DNA from: Deltaproteobacteria bacterium | GTDB lineage: Bacteria > Desulfobacterota > Desulfarculia > Adiutricales > Adiutricaceae | Assembly: GCA_031264145.1 (NCBI GenBank) | Contig: JAISEK010000050.1 | Span: forward strand, 1 to 34,836 | Direction: 5' to 3' | Length of the DNA: 34,836 nt | Shown: positions 10,154 to 18,799 of the stretch, piece by piece | Layout of the letters: the number at the start of each line of letters is the position of its first letter | Numbering within the stretch: the stretch's first letter is position 1 | Translations under genes and position numbers: made by a program | Notes under the pieces: model-generated | Database searches by the model: none | Seen by the model: only the letters and a program-made list of their open reading frames with translations | What the model was told of the DNA's origin: nothing

Positions 10154-11407
10154 ATGTATATTCGCCGGGCCATCGAGGACACCGTACGGAAAATATCGGA
10201 AACCTTCCCCGTGCTGCTCGTGACGGGCCCCAGGCAAGTGGGGAAAACGACCCTGCTCTCACGCCTCGCCGAGGAAGGCCGGCAGTATGTCACGCTAGAC
10301 GATCCTGGCGCCCGCCTTATGGCCAGAAGGGACCCCGCCCTGTTCATGCAGCGCTACACCCCTCCCGTGATCGTCGACGAGATCCAATACGCCCCCGAGA
10401 TTTTGCCGTATATAAAGATGAGCGTGGACAAGAGCCGGAGGAAAGGCGGTTTCTGGCTCACCGGCTCGCAGCAGTTCCACATGATGAAAAATGTCGGCGA
10501 ATCGCTGGCCGGGCGGGTAGGCATAGCCAATCTATCCGGCTTGTCGCAAAGCGAACTCGCCGGAGTCACATCCGAAAAATTCACGGTTGACCCAGACAGG
10601 CTGCTTTCTCGGTTCAAAAATACACAACAAATTGGATTAAATGATGCATTTAAGCGTATTTTCAAAGGATCAATGCCAGCTATTTATAGCGACAACAATA
10701 TTGAATTGGACATTTTTTATGGTTCATATTTGAACACATACCTGCAACGCGACATCAAGGACTTGACGCAGGTCGCTAATGAGACTTCGTTCATTGACTT
10801 CATGACGGTAGTCGCCGCACGGACAGCCAAGCCTGTGCATTATGAGCAGATCGCCAGTGAGGTTGGGATTTCCTCGCCCACGGCGAAAAAATGGATCTCC
10901 GTCCTGGTCTCATCCGGGATAGTCGCCCTGGTCCAGCCCTATCGCAACAATATTCTCAAAAGGGCAATAAAATCGCCGATAATGCATTTCCTGGATACCG
11001 GACTGTGCTCCTATCTGTTGAAGTGGGCAGACGCCGAGACCCTGGAGCGCGGTTCAGCCTCCGGCGCGTTTTTCGAAAGCCACGTCTTCTCGGAAATCTA
11101 CAAAAGCTATGCCAATGAAGGAAGGATACCGCCAATCTATTACTATCGTGACCGCGACCAAAAAGAGATCGACCTTCTGCTCTATCAAAACGGAACCCTA
11201 TACCCTATCGAGATAAAGAAAACCGCTTCGCCTGGAAAGGAGGCAACCAAGCATTTCAAGGTGCTGGGCCCAGTGGCGGAGCCGGAACGCTTTGGCCCTT
11301 CGGATCAGCCGAAAGTGAAAATAGGGACTGGCGCCGTGGTCTGCATGGCGACTGACCTGAGGCCGATTGACGAAAACAACTGGCAAGTCCCCTTCTGGCT
11401 GGTCTGA
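10154..11407 (+). CDS. ATP-binding protein, AAA_14 + DUF4143 family
   Basis: 417 aa from ATG 10154 (MYIRR); the frame runs 21 codons further upstream without a family match. The N-terminal AAA domain has Walker A GPRQVGKTT (25-33) and Walker B VIVDEIQ (72-78), followed by the TGSQQF sensor block. The middle has a helix-turn-helix-like segment (HYEQIASEVGISSPTAKKWI). The C-terminal DUF4143 part ends with a nuclease-like strand pair around KEIDLLLYQNGTLYPIEIKK, reminiscent of a PD-(D/E)XK fold. The molecular role is not established, and the family is spread sporadically by transfer. Codon use is more AT-rich than the neighbouring core genes, especially at 10600-10740, in keeping with acquisition. 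It is inserted between two paralogous zinc-ribbon genes. Confidence 0.9.
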   Translation: MYIRRAIEDTVRKISETFPVLLVTGPRQVGKTTLLSRLAEEGRQYVTLDDPGARLMARRDPALFMQRYTPPVIVDEIQYAPEILPYIKMSVDKSRRKGGFWLTGSQQFHMMKNVGESLAGRVGIANLSGLSQSELAGVTSEKFTVDPDRLLSRFKNTQQIGLNDAFKRIFKGSMPAIYSDNNIELDIFYGSYLNTYLQRDIKDLTQVANETSFIDFMTVVAARTAKPVHYEQIASEVGISSPTAKKWISVLVSSGIVALVQPYRNNILKRAIKSPIMHFLDTGLCSYLLKWADAETLERGSASGAFFESHVFSEIYKSYANEGRIPPIYYYRDRDQKEIDLLLYQNGTLYPIEIKKTASPGKEATKHFKVLGPVAEPERFGPSDQPKVKIGTGAVVCMATDLRPIDENNWQVPFWLV

Positions 11408-11534
11408 CGCCACTGCCGCCGGCCCGGCCCCGACGGACTGGCGCATGATGGCGCGAGAATAAGGCCTACAACAATAGAGCTCTGACAGAATTGATGGATT
11501 CAGGACTGAAGGCCGCCCGTTCGTCGACATGGCA

Positions 11535-11567
11535 AGGCCCCGGCCACCATGAGATGGGCCGGGGCCT
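11535..11567 (-). terminator. GC-rich hairpin downstream of zinc-ribbon copy 2
   Basis: AGGCCCCGGCC (11535-11545) and its exact complement (11557-11567) form an 11-bp stem with an 11-base loop, about 40 bp past the stop at 11606. No T-run follows on the minus strand, so termination strength is uncertain. Confidence 0.5.
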
Positions 11568-11605
11568 CAGAGGTGCCCGTCCCGGGCGCAAGGCTATATC
11601 CTGGG

Positions 11606-11800
11606 CTAGATGGAAATACCCAGCTTGTCGGCGAAGGCCTTGGGATCGAAGGGAGCCTTGCATCCGTAGCAGTGCTTCTGGTTGCGGAGTTCCGTGACGC
11701 TGAAGAACTCAAGTTCGGCACCGCACTTGGGGCACGGCCCGGTGATGAGCTTGGTGTCCTCCTTCATGCAGTCAGGGGAGCTTTGTTGATCTTCGGACAT
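11606..11800 (-). CDS. Small zinc-ribbon protein, copy 2
   Basis: 64 aa. The ATG at 11800 has an excellent AAGGAGG on the minus strand. It is a paralogue of the 63-aa protein at 9580-9771: Cys23/Cys26 in GPCPKCGAE and Cys44/Cys47 in HCYGCKAPF form the predicted zinc ribbon, and the N-terminal SPDC and C-terminal FADKLGISI correspond to the other copy. No catalytic motif is present and I cannot assign a named family. The two copies share orientation and stand 1.8 kb apart with the ATPase gene between them, suggesting a tandem duplication later separated by the ATPase gene. Confidence 0.8.
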   Translation of the reverse strand: MSEDQQSSPDCMKEDTKLITGPCPKCGAELEFFSVTELRNQKHCYGCKAPFDPKAFADKLGISI

Positions 11801-12234
11801 ATGATACCTCCTTATGTTCCTACTTTGGCCTTAAAAGCAAGGTAGACAGCTGTTTTCGCTGGACCGGCGCCCGCCGGGCGGGCCGCTTGGGCGCCAATGC
11901 GGGAAAGGCGACTTAACAAACGATCGTTAGGACATAGCCAGAGAACCACGGTGAGCCGCCGGCCTGAAGGCCCCGCCTGACCGTAAGCCACCACCGAGCC
12001 GGCGAGGCGGCCACAGGATAACGGCTATGACGTAATAATGACCCCAAAAAGGCCGCAAGTCAAGGGTTTACATTTCCATCCCGGCGGTCTGGGGCTGGCC
12101 TTCGTCCCCCCAGGCCATGGGGAGCGGGCCCTTCAAAACGGACGCCCCGGGTCGGGACCGGGCCTGGGGCGGCGATTTCCCCGCTCGCCCCCGGCCGGCC
12201 AAGGCCAGGCGGCCTTTTTTCGTCTTTCCCGCTC
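11801..12234. other. Intergenic region with a palindrome and an orphan terminator
   Basis: No supported protein gene. It contains a perfect 10-bp palindrome AACGATCGTT (11919-11928), a possible operator, and a plus-strand terminator-like hairpin at 12201-12220. Confidence 0.5.
12201..12220 (+). terminator. Terminator-like hairpin upstream of the YrdC-family gene
   Basis: AAGGCC, loop AGGC, GGCCTT, then further Ts. The nearest upstream plus-strand gene ends about 800 bp earlier at 11407, so the transcript it ends is unknown. Confidence 0.6.
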
Positions 12235-12263
12235 TTGATAGAACCCCCAGGCCCCGCTATAAT
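12235..12263 (+). promoter_or_regulatory. Near-consensus sigma-70 promoter for the YrdC-family gene
   Basis: TTGATA (12235-12240), a 17-bp spacer, then TATAAT (12258-12263). Transcription should begin near 12270, giving a leader of about 125 bases before the TTG start at 12395. Confidence 0.85.
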
Positions 12264-12394
12264 GGGGAAAGTGTCCTGATTCGGAGTCTTCGGGCCCGTC
12301 CATGATGGCCAGGAAAGCCTGGCCATCGCGAATTACCCTTCATTTCTGCCCGGTCCCCCTCGCCAGGACCCTGGGGCCCCCTGCGGGAGCCAAT

Positions 12395-13042
12395 TTGACC
12401 GAAGTGATAAGAATCGACCCCCAGGGGGCCACCTACGGGGATCTGGCCCCGGCGGCTGACGTCCTCCTGTCGGGCGGCCTGATTGCCGGCCCCACCCAGT
12501 CCTTCTACGCCCTGATGGCCCTGGCCGACAAGCCGGCCACCCTGGAGCGTCTGGCGGCCATAAAGCCTGGCCGGACGCAAGACCACGCCTTCCTGCTCCT
12601 GATTGACCAGAAACTCAGGAGCCACAGCTACGCCAGGGAGGTCAGTCCCCAGGCCGAGGCCCTGATGGACAAATTCTGGCCAGGCCTCCTGACCCTCCTG
12701 ATGCCCGGCCACGCGGGCCTCCACCGGCTCCTTTTGGGCAAGTCCAGGACCGTGGGCCTGAGGGTCGAGGGCCTGGCTTCCACCAGGAGGCTCATCCGCA
12801 TGGTGGACCGGGGCCTGACCGGGACCAGCGCCAACCCACACCGCAGCCCGCCCCCGACCACGGTGGGGCAGGTCCTGGCGTATTATCCCGACCAGATCGA
12901 CCTGATCCTGGACGCGGGCCGGACCACCGGCGGCTGCTCGTCGACCATCGTCGATCTGGCCGGCCCCATCCCCTGGATCTTCCGCCAGGGGGCCATCCCG
13001 GTCGAGGAAATCGCCTCCGTCTGCCCCTCGATTACCGCCTAG
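12395..13042 (+). CDS. Sua5/YciO/YrdC family protein (threonylcarbamoyl-AMP synthase-like)
   Basis: 215 aa from a TTG start at 12395, chosen because GGGAG stands five bases upstream and the protein then begins TEVIRIDP, like family members; an ATG at 12302 would add 31 unrelated residues and has no ribosome site. The family makes threonylcarbamoyl-AMP from threonine, bicarbonate and ATP for the t6A modification of tRNAs reading ANN codons. Seen here: GGLIAGPTQSFYAL (usually with PTDT.YGL, so this loop is atypical), FWPGLLTLLM, TVGLRV, the SxN motif S145-A-N147, and SSTIVDL. The degenerate first loop leaves open whether it is the t6A enzyme or a YciO-like paralogue. It has its own promoter and terminator. 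Confidence 0.85.
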   Translation: MTEVIRIDPQGATYGDLAPAADVLLSGGLIAGPTQSFYALMALADKPATLERLAAIKPGRTQDHAFLLLIDQKLRSHSYAREVSPQAEALMDKFWPGLLTLLMPGHAGLHRLLLGKSRTVGLRVEGLASTRRLIRMVDRGLTGTSANPHRSPPPTTVGQVLAYYPDQIDLILDAGRTTGGCSSTIVDLAGPIPWIFRQGAIPVEEIASVCPSITA

Positions 13043-13146
13043 ACCGCAAGATCGCCCCGTCCCGCCGGGGCCGCCCAGGGCATGGGCCGGGCGGGGGACG
13101 GCAGGGAGCGGCTCCGGCCAGTCTGGCCCGGCAGCCGTCCCGTTTT

Positions 13147-13173
13147 CCCCAGGACCCGCCTGGGGCCTTTTTT
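13147..13173 (+). terminator. Intrinsic terminator of the YrdC-family gene
   Basis: CCCCAGG (13147-13153), loop ACCCG, CCTGGGG (13159-13165), then CC and six Ts, about 105 bp past the stop. Confidence 0.9.
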
Positions 13174-13339
13174 CGCGAAAAACGAAGACCGACGGACATG
13201 CGGGACCATCCGGGAGGCCAAAAATGGCCGCGGCAGACGCTTGTCGCCAAGGCTTCATCATTAGCGGATTCCAAAAAAGCAGGCATCTCACATCATCGTC
13301 GGGATTGGCCCCCGCGCCAGGGCGACGAAAGGGAAATCC

Positions 13340-14011
13340 ATGGAAGCGGCTTCATTTCTGTCCAACGGCCTCTTTTGGCTGGTGGACTTCCTACTGCACA
13401 TCGACGTCCACCTGAACGAGCTCGTGGCCGACTACGGCTGGCAGACCTACCTCATCCTCTTCCTGATAGTCTTCTGGGAAACCGGGGTGGTCATCTGCCC
13501 CTTCCTGCCCGGGGACTCCCTTTTGTTCGCCGCCGGGGCCATCTCCCACCAGGCAGCCTCCCCCCTCTCGCCCCTCACCCTGTTCCTGGTCATTGCCTCG
13601 GCCGCCTTCCTGGGGGACACCGTCAACTACTGGGTGGGCCGCTTCCTGGGGCCCAAGGTCCTCGGCCGGGACGGCCGCTTCCTCAAGCGCAGGTACCTGG
13701 ACAAGACCAGGGACTTCTACGACCGCTACGGTGTCTCGACCATAGTCCTGGCCCGCTTCGTGCCCATCGTCAGGACCTTCGCCCCCTTCGTGGCCGGGGT
13801 GGGGCAGATGGTCTACCCCCGCTTCATGCTCTTCAACCTGGTCGGCGGGGTGTCCTGGAGCGCCCTGTTCCTCGCGGCCGGCTACTTTTTCGGCAGCCTG
13901 CCCGTCGTCAGGGACAACTTCACCCTGGTCATCCTGGCCATAGTCCTCATCTCGGTCCTGCCCATGGTCGTCGAGTACCTGAGGGCGGCCAGGAGGAAGG
14001 CCAAGGCCTGA
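13340..14011 (+). CDS. DedA family integral membrane protein
   Basis: 223 aa polytopic inner-membrane protein. DedA/VTT-domain proteins are linked to undecaprenyl-phosphate or phospholipid translocation and membrane homeostasis. Hydrophobic segments lie at about residues 34-52, 55-72, 77-97, 150-180 and 190-212. Family signatures are the acidic/proline reentrant block (ETGVVICPFLPGDSLLF), GDTVNYWVGRFLG, and the RYG...VLARFVPIVRTFAPFVAG block with its conserved arginines. The ATG at 13340 has AAAGGG at 13328-13333. ileS follows after 160 bp but seems to have its own promoter, so an operon is not required. Which lipid is handled cannot be read from sequence. Confidence 0.93.
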   Translation: MEAASFLSNGLFWLVDFLLHIDVHLNELVADYGWQTYLILFLIVFWETGVVICPFLPGDSLLFAAGAISHQAASPLSPLTLFLVIASAAFLGDTVNYWVGRFLGPKVLGRDGRFLKRRYLDKTRDFYDRYGVSTIVLARFVPIVRTFAPFVAGVGQMVYPRFMLFNLVGGVSWSALFLAAGYFFGSLPVVRDNFTLVILAIVLISVLPMVVEYLRAARRKAKA

Positions 14012-14055
14012 GGGACCGCCGCCCACCGGGGCCGTTTCCCCTGGGCCCGGAAAGC

Positions 14056-14064
14056 TGGTATACT
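14056..14064 (+). promoter_or_regulatory. Extended -10 promoter candidate for ileS
   Basis: TGGTATACT (TG-N-TATACT) without a good -35. It is placed about 108 bp before the ileS ATG. A hairpin, GGCCTC/GAGGCC, follows at about 14069-14087. No T-box sequence was seen in the leader. Confidence 0.45.
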
Positions 14065-14171
14065 TTCGGCCTCCCCCAGCGAGGCCTTCTCCGCCACCGG
14101 CGGGCATCCCCTCCCCCACCGCTGGCATGACTTTGGCCTGACGCCTTGGGCCATTAACCTGGATCGTCAAA

Positions 14172-16913
14172 ATGGACTATAAAGACTCTCTCAACCTGCC
14201 CAAGACGGATTTTCCCATGAAGGCCGGCCTGGCCGACCTCGAGCCCAGGCTCCTGAGGAAATGGGAGGAGATGGACCTTTACGGTAGGATCGCCGAACGT
14301 GGCCGCGGCCGGCCGGCATGGGTCCTCCACGACGGCCCGCCCTACGCCAACGGCCACATCCACATGGGCACGGCCCTCAACAAGGTCCTCAAGGACATAA
14401 TCGTCAAGTCCAAGACGATGGCCGGTTTCTATTCCCCCTACGTCCCGGGCTGGGACTGCCACGGCCTCCCGATAGAGCACCAGGTGGACAAGCTCCTGGG
14501 CCCAAAGAAGGCCGGGATGAGCAAGGCCGACATCCGCCGCCGCTGCCGCGAGTACGCCGAGAAGTTCGTGGCCATCCAGTCCCAGGAATTCCAGCGGCTG
14601 GGCGTCCTGGGCGAATGGGGCGCCCCCTACCTGACGATGAACTACGCCTACGAGGCCATCATCGCCCGCGAGCTGGGCCAGATGGCCCTCGACGGCCGGC
14701 TGTACCACAGCCCTAAGCCCGTGCTCTGGTGTGGCAGCTGCCGGACGGCCCTGGCCGAGGCCGAGGTGGAGTACGACGATCACCAGTCCGACTCAATCTT
14801 CGTGGCCTTCGGGCTCGTCTCCGATCCCGCCGTCCTCTCGCCGGCGCTGGAGGGGCAAGAGGTCGAGCTGGCCATCTGGACCACCACCCCCTGGACCATA
14901 CCGTCCAACATGGGCGTGGCCTACAACCCGTCCTTCACCTACGGGGCCTTCCGCTTCGGCCGGCGGGTCCTGGTCGTGGCCCGCAGCCTGGCCGAGGGCC
15001 TTTGGCCCCGTTTCGGCCTGGGCCGGCCGGAGGATCTGGGCGACATCGACACCAAGGCCCTTCAGGGCCTCAGGTGCCGCCACCCCCTCTACGGGCGGGA
15101 GTCCAAGGTCATCCCGGCCATATACGTGACCGCCGACCAGGGCACGGGCCTGGTCCATACCGCCCCAGGCCATGGCCGCGAGGACTACGAGACCGGCCAG
15201 GCCCACGGGCTTCCGACCTTCTCCCCCCTGGACGACCTGGCCCGCTTCACCGACGAGGTGCCCGAGCTGGCGGGCCTCAAGGTCATGGAGGCCAACCCGA
15301 GGGTCATAGGGCTGCTCAGGGACAAGGGGGCGCTCCTGGCCCAGGAAACTCTCGTCCACCAGTACCCCCACTGCTGGAGGTGCAAGAAGCCGGTCGTCTT
15401 CCGCTCCACGCTCCAGTGGTTCGTCTCGCTGGAGGCGTCGGGCCTGAGATCCAGGAGCCTTGAGGCCATCGACGGCCTGGCCTGGGTACCGCGCTGGGGC
15501 CGGGAGCGCATCCACGGCATGATCGAGAACCGCCCTGACTGGTGCATCAGCCGCCAGAGATCCTGGGGGGTGCCCATCACGCTGTTCTTCTGCCGGCAAT
15601 GCGGCCAGTGGCACTACTCGGAGGCCATCCAGCGAAGGCTCTTCGACCTGTTCAGGGCCAAGGGCGTGGACGTCTGGTTCGAGATGGACGAGGAGAGCCT
15701 CCTCCCGCCTGGCGAGAGATGCCCCAAGTGCGGCGGGGAGGGATTCAGGAAGGAGACCGACATCCTGGACGTCTGGTTCGACTCGGGCTGCTCCTTCGCC
15801 GCCGTCTGCGAGAACAGGGACTACCTGCCCGATCTCCCGAACATGTACCTTGAGGGCTCCGACCAGCACCGGGGCTGGTTCCACTCGTCGCTGCTGGTGT
15901 CCATGGCCAACAGGGGCCGGGCCCCCTACCTGGAGGTCCTGACCCACGGCTACGTGGTCGACGGCTCCGGCAAGAAGATGAGCAAGTCCCTGGGCAACAC
16001 CATCGAGCCCAACGACGTCATCCGGAAATACGGGGCCGACATCCTGAGGCTCTGGGTATCGGCCGAGAACTACCAGGACGACATAAGGCTCTCCAACCAG
16101 ATCATGGACATGCTGGCCAAGGCCTACTTCAACTTCAGGAACACGGCCCGCTTCATCCTGGGAAACATCAGCGACTTCGATCCCCTTAGGGACGCCCAGG
16201 AGACCGGACGGATGGACGCGCTCGACCTCTACGTCCTCCACCAGCTGTCAGGCCTCACCGAAAAGGTCCTGGCGGCCTACGAGGCCTACGAGTTCCACGC
16301 CATCTACCAGCTGACGAACAAGTTCGTGGTCCTCTTGTCGTCCCTGTACCACGACGTCATAAAGGACCGCCTCTACACCTTCAGGGCCGACGACCCGGCC
16401 CGCAGGGCCACCCAGACGGTCATGCGCAGGGTTCTCTCGAGCCTGGCCCGCCTGATGGCCCCCATCCTGTCCTTCACGGCTGAGGAGATCTGGTCCCGCC
16501 TCGAGCCCGGCGACGGCAAGAGCGTCTTTCTGGCCGACTTCCCCGAGGCCGAGCCCTCGCCCCTCCGGCCGGAGGAGGCCGCCCGCTTCGAGCGCCTCCT
16601 GGACCTCAGGGGGACCATCTACCGGTCGCTTGAGGAGGCCCGCCGGGCCAAGGTCATCGGCGGCGGCCTGGAGGCCGAGCTCTCCATCACCGCCTCCGGC
16701 GCCGACCACGACATTCTCTCCGGCCACGGCAACCTGGCCGAGCTCCTCATCGTCAGCCAGGTCTCCCTCGCCCGGGGGCCGGATGGGGCCGCGATCGCGA
16801 CCGAGGTCAAGGCCAGCCCCCATCCCAAGTGCCCCCGCTGCTGGATCCGCCACCCAGCGGTCCCGCCTGACCAAAGCGCCGTCTGCCCCAAGTGCCAAAG
16901 GGCCCTGGCCTGA
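14172..16913 (+). CDS. ileS: Isoleucyl-tRNA synthetase
   Basis: 913 aa, full length for a bacterial class I enzyme that charges tRNA-Ile and edits misactivated valine. The catalytic Rossmann fold has the HIGH motif as HIHMG (62-66, within PYANGHIHMGTALNK) and the KMSKS loop exactly at 602-606. The CP1 editing region contains TTPWTIPSN and the later GTGLVHTAPGHGREDY. The C-terminal zinc finger is complete (CPRCW and CPKCQRAL), so this is the zinc-containing bacterial type. The Shine-Dalgarno before the ATG at 14172 is weak. dnaX begins 17 bp after the stop, so the two are very likely cotranscribed. Confidence 0.98.
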   Translation: MDYKDSLNLPKTDFPMKAGLADLEPRLLRKWEEMDLYGRIAERGRGRPAWVLHDGPPYANGHIHMGTALNKVLKDIIVKSKTMAGFYSPYVPGWDCHGLPIEHQVDKLLGPKKAGMSKADIRRRCREYAEKFVAIQSQEFQRLGVLGEWGAPYLTMNYAYEAIIARELGQMALDGRLYHSPKPVLWCGSCRTALAEAEVEYDDHQSDSIFVAFGLVSDPAVLSPALEGQEVELAIWTTTPWTIPSNMGVAYNPSFTYGAFRFGRRVLVVARSLAEGLWPRFGLGRPEDLGDIDTKALQGLRCRHPLYGRESKVIPAIYVTADQGTGLVHTAPGHGREDYETGQAHGLPTFSPLDDLARFTDEVPELAGLKVMEANPRVIGLLRDKGALLAQETLVHQYPHCWRCKKPVVFRSTLQWFVSLEASGLRSRSLEAIDGLAWVPRWGRERIHGMIENRPDWCISRQRSWGVPITLFFCRQCGQWHYSEAIQRRLFDLFRAKGVDVWFEMDEESLLPPGERCPKCGGEGFRKETDILDVWFDSGCSFAAVCENRDYLPDLPNMYLEGSDQHRGWFHSSLLVSMANRGRAPYLEVLTHGYVVDGSGKKMSKSLGNTIEPNDVIRKYGADILRLWVSAENYQDDIRLSNQIMDMLAKAYFNFRNTARFILGNISDFDPLRDAQETGRMDALDLYVLHQLSGLTEKVLAAYEAYEFHAIYQLTNKFVVLLSSLYHDVIKDRLYTFRADDPARRATQTVMRRVLSSLARLMAPILSFTAEEIWSRLEPGDGKSVFLADFPEAEPSPLRPEEAARFERLLDLRGTIYRSLEEARRAKVIGGGLEAELSITASGADHDILSGHGNLAELLIVSQVSLARGPDGAAIATEVKASPHPKCPRCWIRHPAVPPDQSAVCPKCQRALA

Positions 16914-16930
16914 GAGGAGTCTAGGGAGAA

Positions 16931-18799
16931 GTGTCGTCCTATCTGGTTCTGGCCCGAAAGTACCGGCCGAGAAAATTCGAGGATCTGATTGGCCAGTCCC
17001 AGGTCAGCCACACCCTCACCAGGGCCCTGGAGGTCGGCCGGCTGGCCCACGCCTACCTCTTCACCGGGCCACGGGGAGTGGGCAAGACCACCGCAGCGAG
17101 GCTCCTGGCCATGGCCCTGAGCTGCCAGGGGACAGGAACCAGGCCCTGCGGGGCCTGCCAGGCCTGCCTGGAGATCCAGAACGGCCAGGCGGTGGACGTG
17201 GTCGAGGTCGACGGGGCCTCCAACCGCGGCATCGACGAAATCAGGAGCCTGAGGGAAACCGTCAAGTACCTGCCGGTCAAGAACCCCAGGAAGGTCTACA
17301 TAATCGACGAGGTCCACGCCCTGACCAAGGACGCCTTCAACGCCCTCCTCAAGACCCTGGAGGAGCCGCCGGCCCACGTGATCTTCATCTTCGCCACCAC
17401 CGAGGCCCACAGGCTCCCGGCCACCATCCTGTCGCGCTGCCAGCGCTACGACTTTAGGCGCATCAAGGTCGACGACATCGTGGGCCGCCTCATCGACGTC
17501 GCCCAGGCGGAGGAAATTTCCGCCGCCAGGGACGCCCTCACCGTCATCGCCCGCCAGGCCGAGGGAGGCCTGAGGGACGCCCTGGGCCTGATGGACCAGG
17601 TCATAGCCTCGAGCGGGGAAATAACCCTGGAGGCCGTGAACATGGCCCTGGGGCTCATCAACCAGGATTTGGTCCTGAAGACCGCGGCCTCGGCCCTCAA
17701 GGGCGATCTCGCCGGGGCCATGGACGTCCTCGACGAGGCCTACGGGCTGGGCTACGACTTCAAGGAACTGGGCCTGCGGACCCTGGAACTGGTCAGGAAC
17801 CTCACGCTCTTCAAGGCCGCCCCGGCGGCCAGCGAGTCCCTGGATCTGACGGACGCCGAGGAGGCCAGGTACAAGGCCCTCACCGCCGACCTGAGCCTGG
17901 GGACCCTCCACCGCCACCTGGAGTCCTGGCTCAGGTTCCAAAACGAGCTGGCCCGCCACACCCAGCCTCGCTGGCTCATGGAGTCCTACCTCATCCGCCT
18001 CTGCCAGATGGCCCCCCTGGCCGACCTGGGGGCTTTGGCCGAAAGGCTCGTGGCCTTCCTGGAGTCCGGGGCCGCCCCCAAGGCCGCCCAACCCGGCCAT
18101 CCGCCCCGATCGCTGGACTCGCCCCTGGCCCTGGCCAGGGATCTGGCACCTGGGCCGGCCCAGGGCAAGGCCATCCCCACGACGGTCAAGCCCATGGGTG
18201 ATGAGCCCCACGCCAGTCCCGGGAGCCAAGGCCAGGCCGTCGCCACGACGGACAAGCCCATGGGTGACGAGCCCCACGCCAGTCCCGGGAGCCAGGGCCA
18301 GGCCGCCGGGATCGAGGCCATCGGGGCCACCTCCCTGGCCCCAGGCACAGGCCAGGCCGCGATCGCAGCCCCCCCTGTACTGCCCCAGGCCGGCGCGGCT
18401 TTGGGGCCGCCCCAGGCCGGCCCCTCGCCGTCCCCCCCGCAGGAGCGGCCAGGCTGGCCACGGGCCGAGGAACCCGGCCCGACCTCCCCGGCCCGGCCAG
18501 GCTGGCCCCAGGCCCCAGGCCCCGTCCTGGGCCCGGCCAGGGCCGACGGGGACACCCACGGCCAAAGATCGGCCCAGAACGGCTCCCAGGCCCCGGACCC
18601 GACGGAGCGCCTGCGGATCATGGAGGAGATGCCGGCGATCCTTGAACTCCACAAAGCCCTGCCCGGCAATTTCATCGGCTATTTCGCCCCGCCCCTGGGC
18701 GAGCTGCCCCAGGATGACGTCCTGGACGACGATGGCAACGTGGGGATCGTGGAGACTGAAACGGCCGTCCCGGACGAGCCCGGGCCTGAAGAGGAATGA
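16931..18799 (+). CDS. dnaX: DNA polymerase III subunit gamma/tau
   Basis: 622 aa with a GTG start at 16931 and AGGGAG just upstream. It is the clamp-loader ATPase of the replisome. The AAA+ core has Walker A GPRGVGKT (46-53), the four zinc ligands Cys65, Cys73, Cys76 and Cys79, Walker B IIDEVHAL, sensor-1 FATTE and the SRC arginine-finger motif. After domain III (about residue 375) comes a long Pro/Ala/Gly linker with a 22-residue tandem repeat (18188-18319), then an acidic end rich in Asp/Glu. I saw no slippery sequence for making a short gamma form. Its usual downstream partner ybaB lies 7 kb away, beyond an inserted island. Confidence 0.97.
   Translation: MSSYLVLARKYRPRKFEDLIGQSQVSHTLTRALEVGRLAHAYLFTGPRGVGKTTAARLLAMALSCQGTGTRPCGACQACLEIQNGQAVDVVEVDGASNRGIDEIRSLRETVKYLPVKNPRKVYIIDEVHALTKDAFNALLKTLEEPPAHVIFIFATTEAHRLPATILSRCQRYDFRRIKVDDIVGRLIDVAQAEEISAARDALTVIARQAEGGLRDALGLMDQVIASSGEITLEAVNMALGLINQDLVLKTAASALKGDLAGAMDVLDEAYGLGYDFKELGLRTLELVRNLTLFKAAPAASESLDLTDAEEARYKALTADLSLGTLHRHLESWLRFQNELARHTQPRWLMESYLIRLCQMAPLADLGALAERLVAFLESGAAPKAAQPGHPPRSLDSPLALARDLAPGPAQGKAIPTTVKPMGDEPHASPGSQGQAVATTDKPMGDEPHASPGSQGQAAGIEAIGATSLAPGTGQAAIAAPPVLPQAGAALGPPQAGPSPSPPQERPGWPRAEEPGPTSPARPGWPQAPGPVLGPARADGDTHGQRSAQNGSQAPDPTERLRIMEEMPAILELHKALPGNFIGYFAPPLGELPQDDVLDDDGNVGIVETETAVPDEPGPEEE
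18188..18304 (+). repeat. Two-copy 66-bp tandem repeat inside dnaX
   Basis: The unit beginning with the KPMGDE codons at 18188 recurs at 18254 with only a few base changes. It encodes KPMGDEPHASPGSQGQA twice, with a period of 22 residues. The repeat is in frame and lies in the disordered linker of tau. Confidence 0.9.

Noticed and set aside
14065-14171. T-box riboswitch upstream of ileS
   Set aside because: No T-box consensus or specifier-type stem was visible in the short leader.
16931-18799. Programmed frameshift in dnaX to make a gamma subunit
   Set aside because: No A-rich or other convincing slippery heptamer was seen near the end of the AAA+ core.
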